10,223 nucleotides of DNA, taken from the NCBI GenBank assembly GCA_020426065.1, contig JAGQQT010000111.1, positions 1 to 10,223 of the forward strand, in the 5' to 3' direction. Position numbers and translations under genes: made by a program. Origin of the DNA: Planctomycetaceae bacterium. Its GTDB lineage: Bacteria; Planctomycetota; Planctomycetia; Planctomycetales; Planctomycetaceae. Positions 1 through 6,444 of this stretch are shown piece by piece. The notes beneath the pieces were generated by a model. It made no database searches. It was given only the letters and a program-made list of their open reading frames with translations, and was not told the origin of the DNA. Numbering within the stretch: position 1 is the stretch's first letter; every line of letters begins with the position of its first letter.

Positions 1-327
1 AAGGAGTTGTTCAGCCTGATCGCGTGTTGCTTCCCGGGCGTGTTCCGCCGGGTGGGCACCAATGTAACCGGGTTGCGGAGGAAAGAAGGGGCCTTCTATG
101 TGGATTCCAGCAAACATTTCCGCCACAGTCGGATCCTGCTCACGGCAACGGACCAGATTCCCCAACCGCCGACACATCGCGCCATGTTCTGCCGTGATGA
201 CGGTTGCCAGGATTCCCTGAACGCCATCCCGTTTGAGAGCCTCACACGCATGAACGGCCTGCTCAACAGTCAGTTCATCTCCATTGAAGTCTACTCCCGC
301 GTACCCGTTTACCTGCAGATCAAACAT
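1..327 (-). CDS. nagA: N-acetylglucosamine-6-phosphate deacetylase (NagA family), N-terminal part, cut by window edge
   Basis: The first 109 codons are visible; the rest lies beyond the left edge. The family removes the acetyl group from GlcNAc-6-phosphate, giving glucosamine-6-phosphate in cytoplasmic amino-sugar and cell-wall recycling. The protein opens with FDLQVNGYAGVDFN, which aligns with the first barrel strand of E. coli NagA (IDVQLNGCGGVQFN). Gln5-x-Asn7 corresponds to the Q-x-N that replaces the usual H-x-H in single-metal NagA enzymes. GIHIEGPF (residues 74-81) holds the metal-ligand Glu78, and GAHP (90-93) matches the conserved histidine that follows. The ATG at 327 is the only reasonable start: an in-frame TGA lies just upstream and a GAGGG sits about 7 nt before it. 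The roughly 50 residues that form the first part of the small beta-sandwich domain in E. coli NagA are therefore absent. It lies 66 nt downstream of the DUF4159 gene on the same strand, so co-transcription is possible. The family call is firm; the exact substrate is inferred. Confidence 0.88.
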   Translation of the reverse strand, partial: MFDLQVNGYAGVDFNGDELTVEQAVHACEALKRDGVQGILATVITAEHGAMCRRLGNLVRCREQDPTVAEMFAGIHIEGPFFPPQPGYIGAHPAEHAREATRDQAEQLL

Positions 328-357
328 GCCCGTCCCTCATCAACTGTCTTTCATCTC

Positions 358-376
358 GACTGTTCAAACTACAGTC
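358..376. repeat. Short inverted repeat in the DUF4159-nagA gap
   Basis: Perfect 6-bp arms, GACTGT (358-363) and ACAGTC (371-376), are separated by 7 nt inside the 66-nt gap upstream of nagA. On the minus strand the same stretch contains TTGACT, a good -35-like hexamer, but the best -10 candidates at normal spacing match only about half of the consensus. No T-run follows the repeat on either strand, so it is not an intrinsic terminator. It could be an operator or could be chance. Confidence 0.25.
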
Positions 377-393
377 AATAGCCAGACAGCATT

Positions 394-2817
394 TTAAGGA
401 GTTGGAGCCGGTTTGACATCCTGCAGCACGGAATACAGCACCACGTTCGTTGCCAGTCTGGCGGCATCTTCCGGCAGATATCCGATGCAGGAGAGGGAAG
501 TCTGTTTTTCGAGAGCGCAGGAAATATCGTACTTGCTGTAGATCACCGCGTACCGGCCTTCAATCTGAATTCCCTCCAGAAACGGCGGGCCAGAGCGTTC
601 CACCACGTTCAGATTCTGTCCAGCCCCTTCATCCTGAGGAACTCGACGCGTGAGAGACTCCAGCTGATGACCGATCTGATCCGTAAACATTTCATGTTCG
701 ATCGGAATTCGCTCCAGGCTTTCATCAGGAAACATCTGCTGCATCAGTTCACGGAAGCTGGCATCAAACTTCGGGGCACCACAACAGGCATCGGCAAACA
801 GCACTCCTCCATTTTCCAGGTAGCGGCGAATGTTCCGGATCTCTTCGGTGGAAAGTTCGAAATTCCGCTGTCCATGCAGGTAGATGATTGTGTTCTGGTA
901 CAGTTCAGGATCTGTGGCCGGGATTTTGATCGGGCGGCTTCCTGAAACAACACCAAAGGATTTCTCCAGGGTCAACAAGAGCTTCTTGATGGCATTGGGA
1001 GCGGCATCCCAGTCACCCGTATGCCGCAATTTCGCAATACTCAGAATACCGCGAACCGCATCCCGGTTTTCATCTTTCCCGATCAGCTGCTGCTCATCCA
1101 GCTTGTTGGGGGGTTCCCGTCCGGTGACATAGGCAATCACATTCACTCCGATCCGCAGGGCTCGTGCGATCGCCGTTTTCAGTTCGGGTCGACGCTCGGG
1201 GGGATCGACGACCATTCGTTTATCCCACAGACAACTCAAATCCTCAGGCGAATAAATGATGGCGGTGCGGCAACCAACATCCACTCCCCAGAGCGGAACA
1301 TTGGCTGGATCGAGCAGGTATTCGCTGCGGTAAACCGGATGGGTTTCGTTGAGCGGCATCAGGCTGGAAGAATCATCCGGATAAAGCCGTTTAACCAGCT
1401 TTTGAAACGCTGCCTCAAATTTCGGATTTTCGCACCCGCGGGAAGCGAACACAAATCCGCCATTGATCAGGTATTCCCGCAGCAGTTCCACGTGCTGGTC
1501 AGAAAGGAGAGCGGAGATATCCTCTTCGGTTGAAACAAACAGAATTGGTGCCTGCAAGACCTCCTGAACCTGATTGTTCTTGACCGCCTTGTCGAAATCG
1601 AGGGTTTGCCAGGTCAACAGCTGCGGCCATTTGGGCAGAGTGCTGATATGCTCCACCAGGTTTCGGACATCTTTGGGATGCCGGTTCCAGATTTCCCCGA
1701 TGACCAGCTCGTTATCATCCGGATCCCGAGGGCCAAACTTCATCTTGTTAACCAGCACCGGGGCCAGTCCTTTGGAGAGGAACAGCAGGGAGAATGAGGT
1801 GGCCAGCACCTGGTTGGTTTCCATTCCTCCCTCACCCTGCCAGGAACCATCACGGGGAGATTGTCGTTCCAGCAGGACCCGCGCCCCTTCACGATACCAG
1901 TCGTGGGTACCAAAGAAACGTCGACCACTCAAACGCCCCGCTCGCTCCAGGCCATACATGTAATACAGCCACCAGCCACCTTCCCGGGGATTGGCCTGCA
2001 CGGAGAAGTTCCGGGCCATCCAGCGATAACCTCGTTCCAGTGCTTCGTTGGGATCGGGCGGTTGACAGCAGATCGGCGTCCCATCGGGATGGGTTTCATT
2101 TCCATCCCGCAGAAAAGCTTCCGCAATCGACAGCGAAGAAATCCCGGCAACTGTCATACTGCCAGTTGTCTGCATGCTCCCTTCATTGCGGTAATTCCAG
2201 CCACCATCCGCCTGCTGACCGGTTTCCCAGTACTGCTTGATCCGCTCCCAGACATTCCGACTCACTGGAACGCCATAATAGGCCGCATCTCTCAAACCAA
2301 GCACTGCATACTGAGAGTTACTGCGATCCGCATTGCCACCCCGACCTGAGCCGAAACCATATCCCCAACCTCCGGCATCCGCACCGTCTATCACCTGACT
2401 TTTTTCCAGCTTTTGAGCCAGATTGAAAATCAGCAGGCTGTCTTTGGCCCCTTCCTTGGCTGTTGCCAGCGCCATGATCATCAATGAAACTTCGTAAGTC
2501 AGATTCGGATCCTGGGTCCGCAACCATTTCAGTCCCCGGGAGATGGCTGGATCGTCCACCGTCATTCCTGAATTGAGCAACGACAGCAGGCACAGACTGG
2601 TCATGCCGATATCGTACGCACCATTGGCTTCAGAACTGCGGAAACTTCCATCCGGCATCTGTTTACTGGCCAGGTACTGTTTTCCCCGCCGGATCGCGTT
2701 GAGCACATTTTCGGCAGAGAGTTCCTGCTGGGCCTGCAGGTTTTGAGGAATCAGAAAACCTCCACACAGGATCAGCACCAAGACGCAACTCAATTTGCGA
2801 TTTTCTGTCCAGCTCAT
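394..2817 (-). CDS. Exported protein with terpenoid-cyclase-like repeats and two DUF4159 domains
   Basis: The 807-residue product begins with a signal peptide: basic n-region, hydrophobic core VLVLILCGGFLI, and a likely signal peptidase I site at LQA-QQ near residue 29. Residues about 35-355 look like an alpha/alpha toroid of the prenyltransferase/squalene-cyclase type. They carry recurrent Gly-Trp-type turns: PDGSF near 55, GGWGYGF near 149, DGGWNYR near 204, GGWW near 281 and DGSW near 323. I see no cyclase catalytic acid motif. Two DUF4159 domains follow, about 370-570 and 585-800. Both contain a beta strand, then an EYL/RYL-x-NGG turn, a Cys-x-x-PKF motif, and later an IYS...D(I/L)SC motif, so they look like an internal duplication. 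DUF4159 has no firmly known biochemical role. I chose the start at 2817 because it places the signal peptide at the N-terminus and has AAAGGACAGG upstream; in-frame ATGs at 2850 and 2898 would add 11 or 27 non-hydrophobic residues. It is transcribed toward nagA. Confidence 0.85.
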   Translation of the reverse strand: MSWTENRKLSCVLVLILCGGFLIPQNLQAQQELSAENVLNAIRRGKQYLASKQMPDGSFRSSEANGAYDIGMTSLCLLSLLNSGMTVDDPAISRGLKWLRTQDPNLTYEVSLMIMALATAKEGAKDSLLIFNLAQKLEKSQVIDGADAGGWGYGFGSGRGGNADRSNSQYAVLGLRDAAYYGVPVSRNVWERIKQYWETGQQADGGWNYRNEGSMQTTGSMTVAGISSLSIAEAFLRDGNETHPDGTPICCQPPDPNEALERGYRWMARNFSVQANPREGGWWLYYMYGLERAGRLSGRRFFGTHDWYREGARVLLERQSPRDGSWQGEGGMETNQVLATSFSLLFLSKGLAPVLVNKMKFGPRDPDDNELVIGEIWNRHPKDVRNLVEHISTLPKWPQLLTWQTLDFDKAVKNNQVQEVLQAPILFVSTEEDISALLSDQHVELLREYLINGGFVFASRGCENPKFEAAFQKLVKRLYPDDSSSLMPLNETHPVYRSEYLLDPANVPLWGVDVGCRTAIIYSPEDLSCLWDKRMVVDPPERRPELKTAIARALRIGVNVIAYVTGREPPNKLDEQQLIGKDENRDAVRGILSIAKLRHTGDWDAAPNAIKKLLLTLEKSFGVVSGSRPIKIPATDPELYQNTIIYLHGQRNFELSTEEIRNIRRYLENGGVLFADACCGAPKFDASFRELMQQMFPDESLERIPIEHEMFTDQIGHQLESLTRRVPQDEGAGQNLNVVERSGPPFLEGIQIEGRYAVIYSKYDISCALEKQTSLSCIGYLPEDAARLATNVVLYSVLQDVKPAPTP

Positions 2818-2863
2818 CCGGGCACCTGTCCTTTTCTCACACCCCAACATGAAAGAGACTCCA

Positions 2864-2891
2864 ATTCTATCCGTTCTGACTGCCGCTTCAA
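2864..2891 (-). promoter_or_regulatory. Candidate sigma-70-like promoter for the DUF4159 gene
   Basis: On the minus strand TTGAAG (2886-2891) and TAGAAT (2864-2869) are separated by 16 bp and resemble -35 and -10 boxes. Transcription would begin near 2857, giving a leader of about 40 nt for the start at 2817. It would exclude the ATG at 2898 and leave almost no leader for the one at 2850. The call rests on motif match alone. Confidence 0.3.
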
Positions 2892-3373
2892 TCTTCAACT
2901 TGCAGTCAGTTGATGCTGTAACCCGAGATAATGGGGTAAGTTGCGGGATTTCCGATTCTCAATACCATCCCGGCCTGGCCAAGGATTCAAGTTGCTAACT
3001 CAACCTCCAGCTGCGGGGCCCACTCCGTTTGAATCCCGTCGTTCTCTCAGGGCAATTCATGCGATTTGTTTCCCTCAAATTCAAAATTACTGGAAAAAAG
3101 TCCCTGTTCCTCTCAGAGTCTGTGTCGGAATGCCGCCATGAAAAGCAGTCATATCAACCTCACAACCTGTGTAACCGGCAAACTCTCACTCCGGTTGATG
3201 TCCAGCATCTTCCGCTTCCGATTTCTCAATTGGATACAGAGAGGATTTGATTGGAGGGAATGGAACAGTTACGAGCAGTGACGGCTGTAACGGTTATACC
3301 TGCCCTGACCATCAGACTAAAAATCGAGCCTCTCTCTCGCCGATCAGATGGATACATTGTATTGGGAAATACC

Positions 3374-3402
3374 CTGAGTGACCGTTTTTTCAGGTCACTC
3401 AG
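3374..3402 (+). promoter_or_regulatory. Perfect 10-bp hairpin/operator-like inverted repeat upstream of the Cys-rich gene
   Basis: CTGAGTGACC (3374-3383) and its exact reverse complement GGTCACTCAG (3393-3402) flank a 9-nt T-rich loop. The repeat ends 53 nt before the ATG at 3456. On the plus strand it is followed by an A-rich stretch and on the minus strand by mixed sequence, so it is not an intrinsic terminator in either direction. It may be a 5'UTR stem-loop affecting mRNA stability or translation, or a binding site for a dimeric regulator. Confidence 0.45.
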
Positions 3403-3435
3403 CAGAAAAATAAAACTGGTGTGCGAACTCCATTG

Positions 3436-3448
3436 AAGGAGTCCGGAG
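3436..3448 (+). promoter_or_regulatory. Ribosome binding site of the Cys-rich gene
   Basis: Two Shine-Dalgarno-like cores precede the ATG at 3456: AAGGAG (3436-3441, 14 nt away, too far) and GGAG (3445-3448, 7 nt away, well placed). The second supports the start at 3456, which also gives a proper signal peptide. Confidence 0.6.
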
Positions 3449-3455
3449 TAGTATC

Positions 3456-4577
3456 ATGAAAACATGCGGATTGACATTACTGGTCTGCCTGGTTGCATTT
3501 TGCCCCCGACAATCAGATGCGGGATGGACAGGCTGGAAATTCTGGCAGAAAAAAACGGACCACTGCACAGCACCCTGTGTTGATGAGTGCTGTAATAGCG
3601 ATTGTTGCTATGACGACTGCACAGAATGCTGTCAGGATTCCTGCACAGATCCGCTCCGTCCCATGCTGTTCAGCGGACGTCTGTTTTCAGGCAGCGGCCA
3701 CTGGCTCTCCCGCATCTGCGGAGAAGAGTGTTGCGAAGTGGATCTGTGCTGCGATGATTCCTGCTGTGATCTGATTTCCTGCCCGGATCAGTGCTGCGAG
3801 GATGGATGCTGCAGCTACGTCGAAATCGTCCGTCGTGATCGCACCAAATGGCTGGCTGAGTGGATCTATCGCTATGAAACCAGCTGTTCAACACTGGATC
3901 GCTGCCGGGCCATTCATCGTATCGGGACCGACTTCAGCTGTGAATGTTATCCGGAAGTGATGTGCGTTCTCATTCACGCTCTGCGTGATTGCGAAGATCG
4001 GGTCCGGATTGAAGCGGCTGACGAAATCGGAGATCAGCTTCGCAAGTCACGCTGCTGCTGCAATTCACACCTGATTTCTGCCCTGTGCTGTGCCCTGCAT
4101 GACTGCAACTGGCGTGTCCGCCGGGAAGCTGCCCAGGCCTTGAGACTGTGTGGATATTCAGTTCCCTACCGGGACGGAAAATACTGTGTCGATGGTTGTC
4201 TGGATGGTTGCTGTGACGGATGTTGCGATGGCTGCTGTGATGGCTGTGTCGACACCTGCTGTCCTACCTGTGAAGTCGTCCCCTCCGCTCCGATTGGTGA
4301 GCCAACTCCGGTACCAGTTCAGGTGGAAGAGTCGGTCATTCCCATGCCAGAGCCGGAAACGGTCAAACCCAAAGCCGAAATGATCGAACCCAAACCCGCA
4401 CCAGCTGCGGACAAGCCGAAAAAAGGCAAGAAAAACAAAAAGAAAGAACCAACGGAAACCAATCCGGAGCCTGTGCCCGGTAAAGACGGGGACAAAGCCC
4501 CAGGCAAGTATGTACCAGATGAAGACTCAACTACATTTGTGATGCCCAACATCCGCCAGCTTGCCGGTTTGAACTGA
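3456..4577 (+). CDS. Exported cysteine-rich protein with two HEAT-like repeats and a Pro/Lys-rich tail
   Basis: This 373-residue protein has 50 cysteines, 47 of them between residues 37 and 272 (about one in five). It starts with a signal peptide (MKTCGLTLLVCLVAF, likely cut after SDA at residue 22), then a Trp-rich stretch, GWTGWKFW. Two acidic cysteine clusters follow (37-63 and 88-119), with CC pairs spaced by acidic or small residues. Residues about 165-232 form two HEAT/armadillo-like repeats, with helices ALRDCEDRVRIEAADEIG and ALHDCNWRVRREAAQALR. Residues 246-269 are a tandem DGCC repeat. The C-terminal 100 residues are Pro/Lys-rich and probably disordered, ending in a short FVMPNIRQLAGLN motif. 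The composition suggests a secreted, disulfide-rich or metal-binding envelope protein. Planctomycete cell walls have been described as rich in cysteine and proline, but a structural role here is inference. It stands alone, between the long upstream region and a downstream terminator. Confidence 0.85.
   Translation: MKTCGLTLLVCLVAFCPRQSDAGWTGWKFWQKKTDHCTAPCVDECCNSDCCYDDCTECCQDSCTDPLRPMLFSGRLFSGSGHWLSRICGEECCEVDLCCDDSCCDLISCPDQCCEDGCCSYVEIVRRDRTKWLAEWIYRYETSCSTLDRCRAIHRIGTDFSCECYPEVMCVLIHALRDCEDRVRIEAADEIGDQLRKSRCCCNSHLISALCCALHDCNWRVRREAAQALRLCGYSVPYRDGKYCVDGCLDGCCDGCCDGCCDGCVDTCCPTCEVVPSAPIGEPTPVPVQVEESVIPMPEPETVKPKAEMIEPKPAPAADKPKKGKKNKKKEPTETNPEPVPGKDGDKAPGKYVPDEDSTTFVMPNIRQLAGLN
4191..4262 (+). 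repeat. In-frame 12-nt tandem repeat coding DGCC units
   Basis: Six consecutive 12-nt units based on GAT-GGC-TGC-TGT encode DGCL, DGCC, DGCC, DGCC, DGCV and DTCC (residues 246-269 of the Cys-rich protein). The units differ at the nucleotide level, mostly at synonymous positions and in the end units. This points to an older expansion kept by selection on the protein rather than a recent slippage product. Confidence 0.8.
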
Positions 4578-4638
4578 ATCCAGTCTCCTGATTCCATTCT
4601 TCTGAAAACAACCCATTCGAACAGTGAGTATTTTTTCT

Positions 4639-4729
4639 GAGCGCGCTCGATGGAGGTAAGTCGTAACCAGCAGTGCCTCAGACACTGTCAGTGAACAATG
4701 ACTCCAGCAGGCACGGAAGCGTTGCTTAG
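4639..4729 (+). other. Structured intergenic stretch before the terminator; possible small RNA, 3'UTR structure or leader
   Basis: Nested inverted repeats lie between the Cys-rich and HEAT genes. There is a 10-bp palindrome GAGCGCGCTC (4639-4648). A 6-bp outer stem, GTGCCT (4673-4678) with AGGCAC (4709-4714), encloses GTCA (4687-4690) with TGAC (4699-4702). A strong terminator hairpin follows directly. There is no plausible open reading frame and the stretch matches no riboswitch or ncRNA family that I recognise. It could be the 3'UTR of the Cys-rich mRNA, a separate small RNA, or a regulatory leader of the HEAT gene 60 nt beyond the terminator. Confidence 0.3.
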
Positions 4730-4770
4730 AGCAGACTCGCATCACGCATGCGAGTCTGCTTTGTTTCTTC
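4730..4770 (+). terminator. Strong Rho-independent terminator
   Basis: A perfect 13-bp stem, AGCAGACTCGCAT (4730-4742) with ATGCGAGTCTGCT (4748-4760), has a 5-nt loop (CACGC) and is followed on the plus strand by the T-rich tract TTTGTTTCTTC. The minus strand lacks a T-run after the stem, so it works for rightward transcription. It most simply ends the Cys-rich transcript 153 nt after that stop codon, but it also lies only 60 nt upstream of the next start codon. Confidence 0.85.
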
Positions 4771-4830
4771 TCTATCAACATCAATACGGGACGGATGCCC
4801 ATCACTCTTTGAAATTTTGATTGATCCATC

Positions 4831-6441
4831 ATGAGTGAGAATAGTAAGTTCGAAACCACAATGCGGGCGCTGGAACAATCGCGTTCCACAAACAGTATGG
4901 TGGCTTTGATCCATGCTCTGAAAGTGAAAATACCCGGCATTCGCAACGAAGCGGCCCGGGCCATCCTCCGTTCGGGCAGTTCTCTTGGTAAAATTGAAAT
5001 CATCCGTAATGTCAAATCCCTCTCCCCGGAAATCGTCGCTTCCCTGGGGAATGATGAGAGTAACCTCGATCTCCCCATTGGACATTGTCTGCAGCATGGT
5101 GACGATGAAATAGCCCTGCGGGCACTGGACACAATTGAAGCCGGCAAGATCTATCGGGAACTGCCACTCGTCCTGAACTTCCTGAGAAAATCTACTGGGC
5201 TGGCTGCGGAAAGAGCGGAACAGGTTCTCTCCTCCCTCATTGAGGGTGCGTATGAGATGCAGCGGGATTTGCGGGGTGACAAGCTGGTGGTTCACAGTCA
5301 GCAGATTGAAGGGATCATTCAACAGCTGTGGACAGAGCTCAATGCTGCGGTTCCCCAGGTCAGAGTTGAGATACTGGCCACCATGATTCTGATTCTGACG
5401 GATGCGGAGCATCCTGTTGCCCGCATGCTCATTCGGGAAGCCAACGAGATCGTCCAGAAAACCGTCTGGGAACTGCTCAAGACCTCAAAGCACCCGGGAA
5501 TTCTCAGGCATCTGAACAGTGCATTATCAGTCAAATATATCCCTTCCGGGATCATTGACGTGATCACCTCCCGCTCAGATATCGAATTTCAGATCGCGTT
5601 TCTGCGGGCCACACCAGAGAAGCCCAATATTCACCAGGACCGGAATTACAAACTGATCAATGGCCTGGTGTGGCTGAATCCCACTCCTGAGTTATGGGAA
5701 ACCGTTCCCGAAGAACTTCATCCGGCTGTGATTCGAACAATCAAACTGATTTCCCTGAATGAGTTCATGAAGTCGGCGTTTGCTCAGAGCATTTTCCAGG
5801 AAGGTTCTATTGCTGCACGTAAAGCGGCTCCGGAATTCAAGGCATATCTGTCACAGGATCAGTTCGAGCGATTAATTCTGCATGCTGTGGAGTCGGAGAA
5901 TCCTGAGGAAGAAGCCTGGGGACTGTCTGTGATTCAGGATACGGGTGTTCCGGAAAAACATCGCTATCTGGTCAACAAGCTGGATAGTCCTCACGATGTG
6001 GTAGTCGAACAGGCCCGCAAATCGATTGGACGTTTTGATGTTGCTGGAGTGATTGAATTTGCAGAGTCGGCCAAGCCAGCAGTTGGTCCACGACTGGCCG
6101 AACTGTTTATGAAAATCAACCCCTTTGGCATTCAGGAACTCTCTCGGGAACTGGCTCATCCGATTCGCACGCGTCGGCTTCGGGCTGCTCGTGCAGTTCA
6201 AAAAATGCAGATCCAGTCGGAGGTCACTCCCGCCCTGCTGGAACTGCTGCTGGACTCCGATTCCATTGTCCGGCGCATGGGAGCGGAAATCCTCGGGGAT
6301 GTCCCCACCAGACAGGTCAAAGCTGCTCTCCGTTCCCTGTTTGATGATAACAGTGAACGGGTGCGTGAAGCTGCTCATGCAGCGGTGAAGAAAATTGAGG
6401 AAACACTGAATTCCGGGCAGCCTGCCGTACTGAAGGGATAA
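4831..6441 (+). CDS. HEAT-repeat protein, function unknown
   Basis: This 536-residue protein has no signal peptide or membrane segment and is probably cytoplasmic. It appears helical throughout. The clearest HEAT repeats are at the C-terminus: residues about 437-460 (LAHPIRTRRLRAARAVQ), 464-490 (LLELLLDSDSIVRRMGAEIL) and 496-522 (ALRSLFDDNSERVREAAHAAV). Weaker repeats occur at about 22-47, 90-140, 170-230 and 357-400. Such proteins are usually scaffolds that bind protein or peptide partners; no catalytic motif is visible. The ATG at 4831 has no Shine-Dalgarno sequence, and the next in-frame ATG (4861) has none either, so the longer form is kept. It is followed after 3 nt by a small membrane protein whose ribosome binding site lies within the end of this gene. 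The two are almost certainly one operon and may form a complex at the membrane (inference). Confidence 0.8.
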   Translation: MSENSKFETTMRALEQSRSTNSMVALIHALKVKIPGIRNEAARAILRSGSSLGKIEIIRNVKSLSPEIVASLGNDESNLDLPIGHCLQHGDDEIALRALDTIEAGKIYRELPLVLNFLRKSTGLAAERAEQVLSSLIEGAYEMQRDLRGDKLVVHSQQIEGIIQQLWTELNAAVPQVRVEILATMILILTDAEHPVARMLIREANEIVQKTVWELLKTSKHPGILRHLNSALSVKYIPSGIIDVITSRSDIEFQIAFLRATPEKPNIHQDRNYKLINGLVWLNPTPELWETVPEELHPAVIRTIKLISLNEFMKSAFAQSIFQEGSIAARKAAPEFKAYLSQDQFERLILHAVESENPEEEAWGLSVIQDTGVPEKHRYLVNKLDSPHDVVVEQARKSIGRFDVAGVIEFAESAKPAVGPRLAELFMKINPFGIQELSRELAHPIRTRRLRAARAVQKMQIQSEVTPALLELLLDSDSIVRRMGAEILGDVPTRQVKAALRSLFDDNSERVREAAHAAVKKIEETLNSGQPAVLKG

Positions 6442-6444
6442 GAT

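Larger units (their letters stand above)
2818..3455. other. Long divergent intergenic region (638 nt)
   Basis: The region separates two divergently transcribed genes, both for predicted exported proteins. I see no credible protein gene. Open frames here are short (about 60-75 codons), overlap in several frames, lack well-spaced ribosome binding sites, and encode no recognisable composition or motif. Near the left end lies a candidate promoter for the minus-strand gene (2864-2891). Near the right end lies a perfect 10-bp inverted repeat (3374-3402), followed by the ribosome binding site of the plus-strand gene. I could not find a convincing sigma-70 promoter for the plus-strand gene. The middle (about 2900-3370) shows nothing I can interpret. 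Confidence 0.6.

Noticed and set aside
7..381. 124-codon plus-strand open frame at the left edge
   Set aside because: The minus strand of the same region encodes a clear NagA N-terminus with conserved metal-site motifs.
1021..1533. 170-codon plus-strand open frame
   Set aside because: It lies entirely inside the minus-strand DUF4159 gene, whose domains and signal peptide are clear; no ribosome binding site or protein family is visible for the opposite strand.
3374..3402. Hairpin considered as a Rho-independent terminator
   Set aside because: The T-run lies in the loop, not after the stem, and neither strand has a T-tract following the second arm.
3251..3436. 61-codon open frame just upstream of the Cys-rich gene
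   Set aside because: It starts at TTG or at an ATG with a misplaced ribosome binding site, overlaps the inverted repeat at 3374-3402, and its product has no recognisable features.
4651..4667. Sequence resembling the 3' end of 16S rRNA (AAGTCGTAACC)
   Set aside because: Only about ten bases resemble the conserved 16S 3' end; the surrounding bases and downstream sequence do not match rRNA, so this looks like chance.
4639..4762. Known riboswitch or self-cleaving ribozyme
   Set aside because: I looked for conserved cores of common classes (for example hammerhead CUGAUGA/GAAA, SAM, cobalamin and c-di-GMP types) and saw none, so only an unassigned structured region is claimed.
4726..5412. 228-codon minus-strand open frame overlapping the HEAT gene
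   Set aside because: It runs antisense through the terminator and the N-terminal half of the HEAT protein, and its translation shows no domain; it is an opposite-strand shadow.
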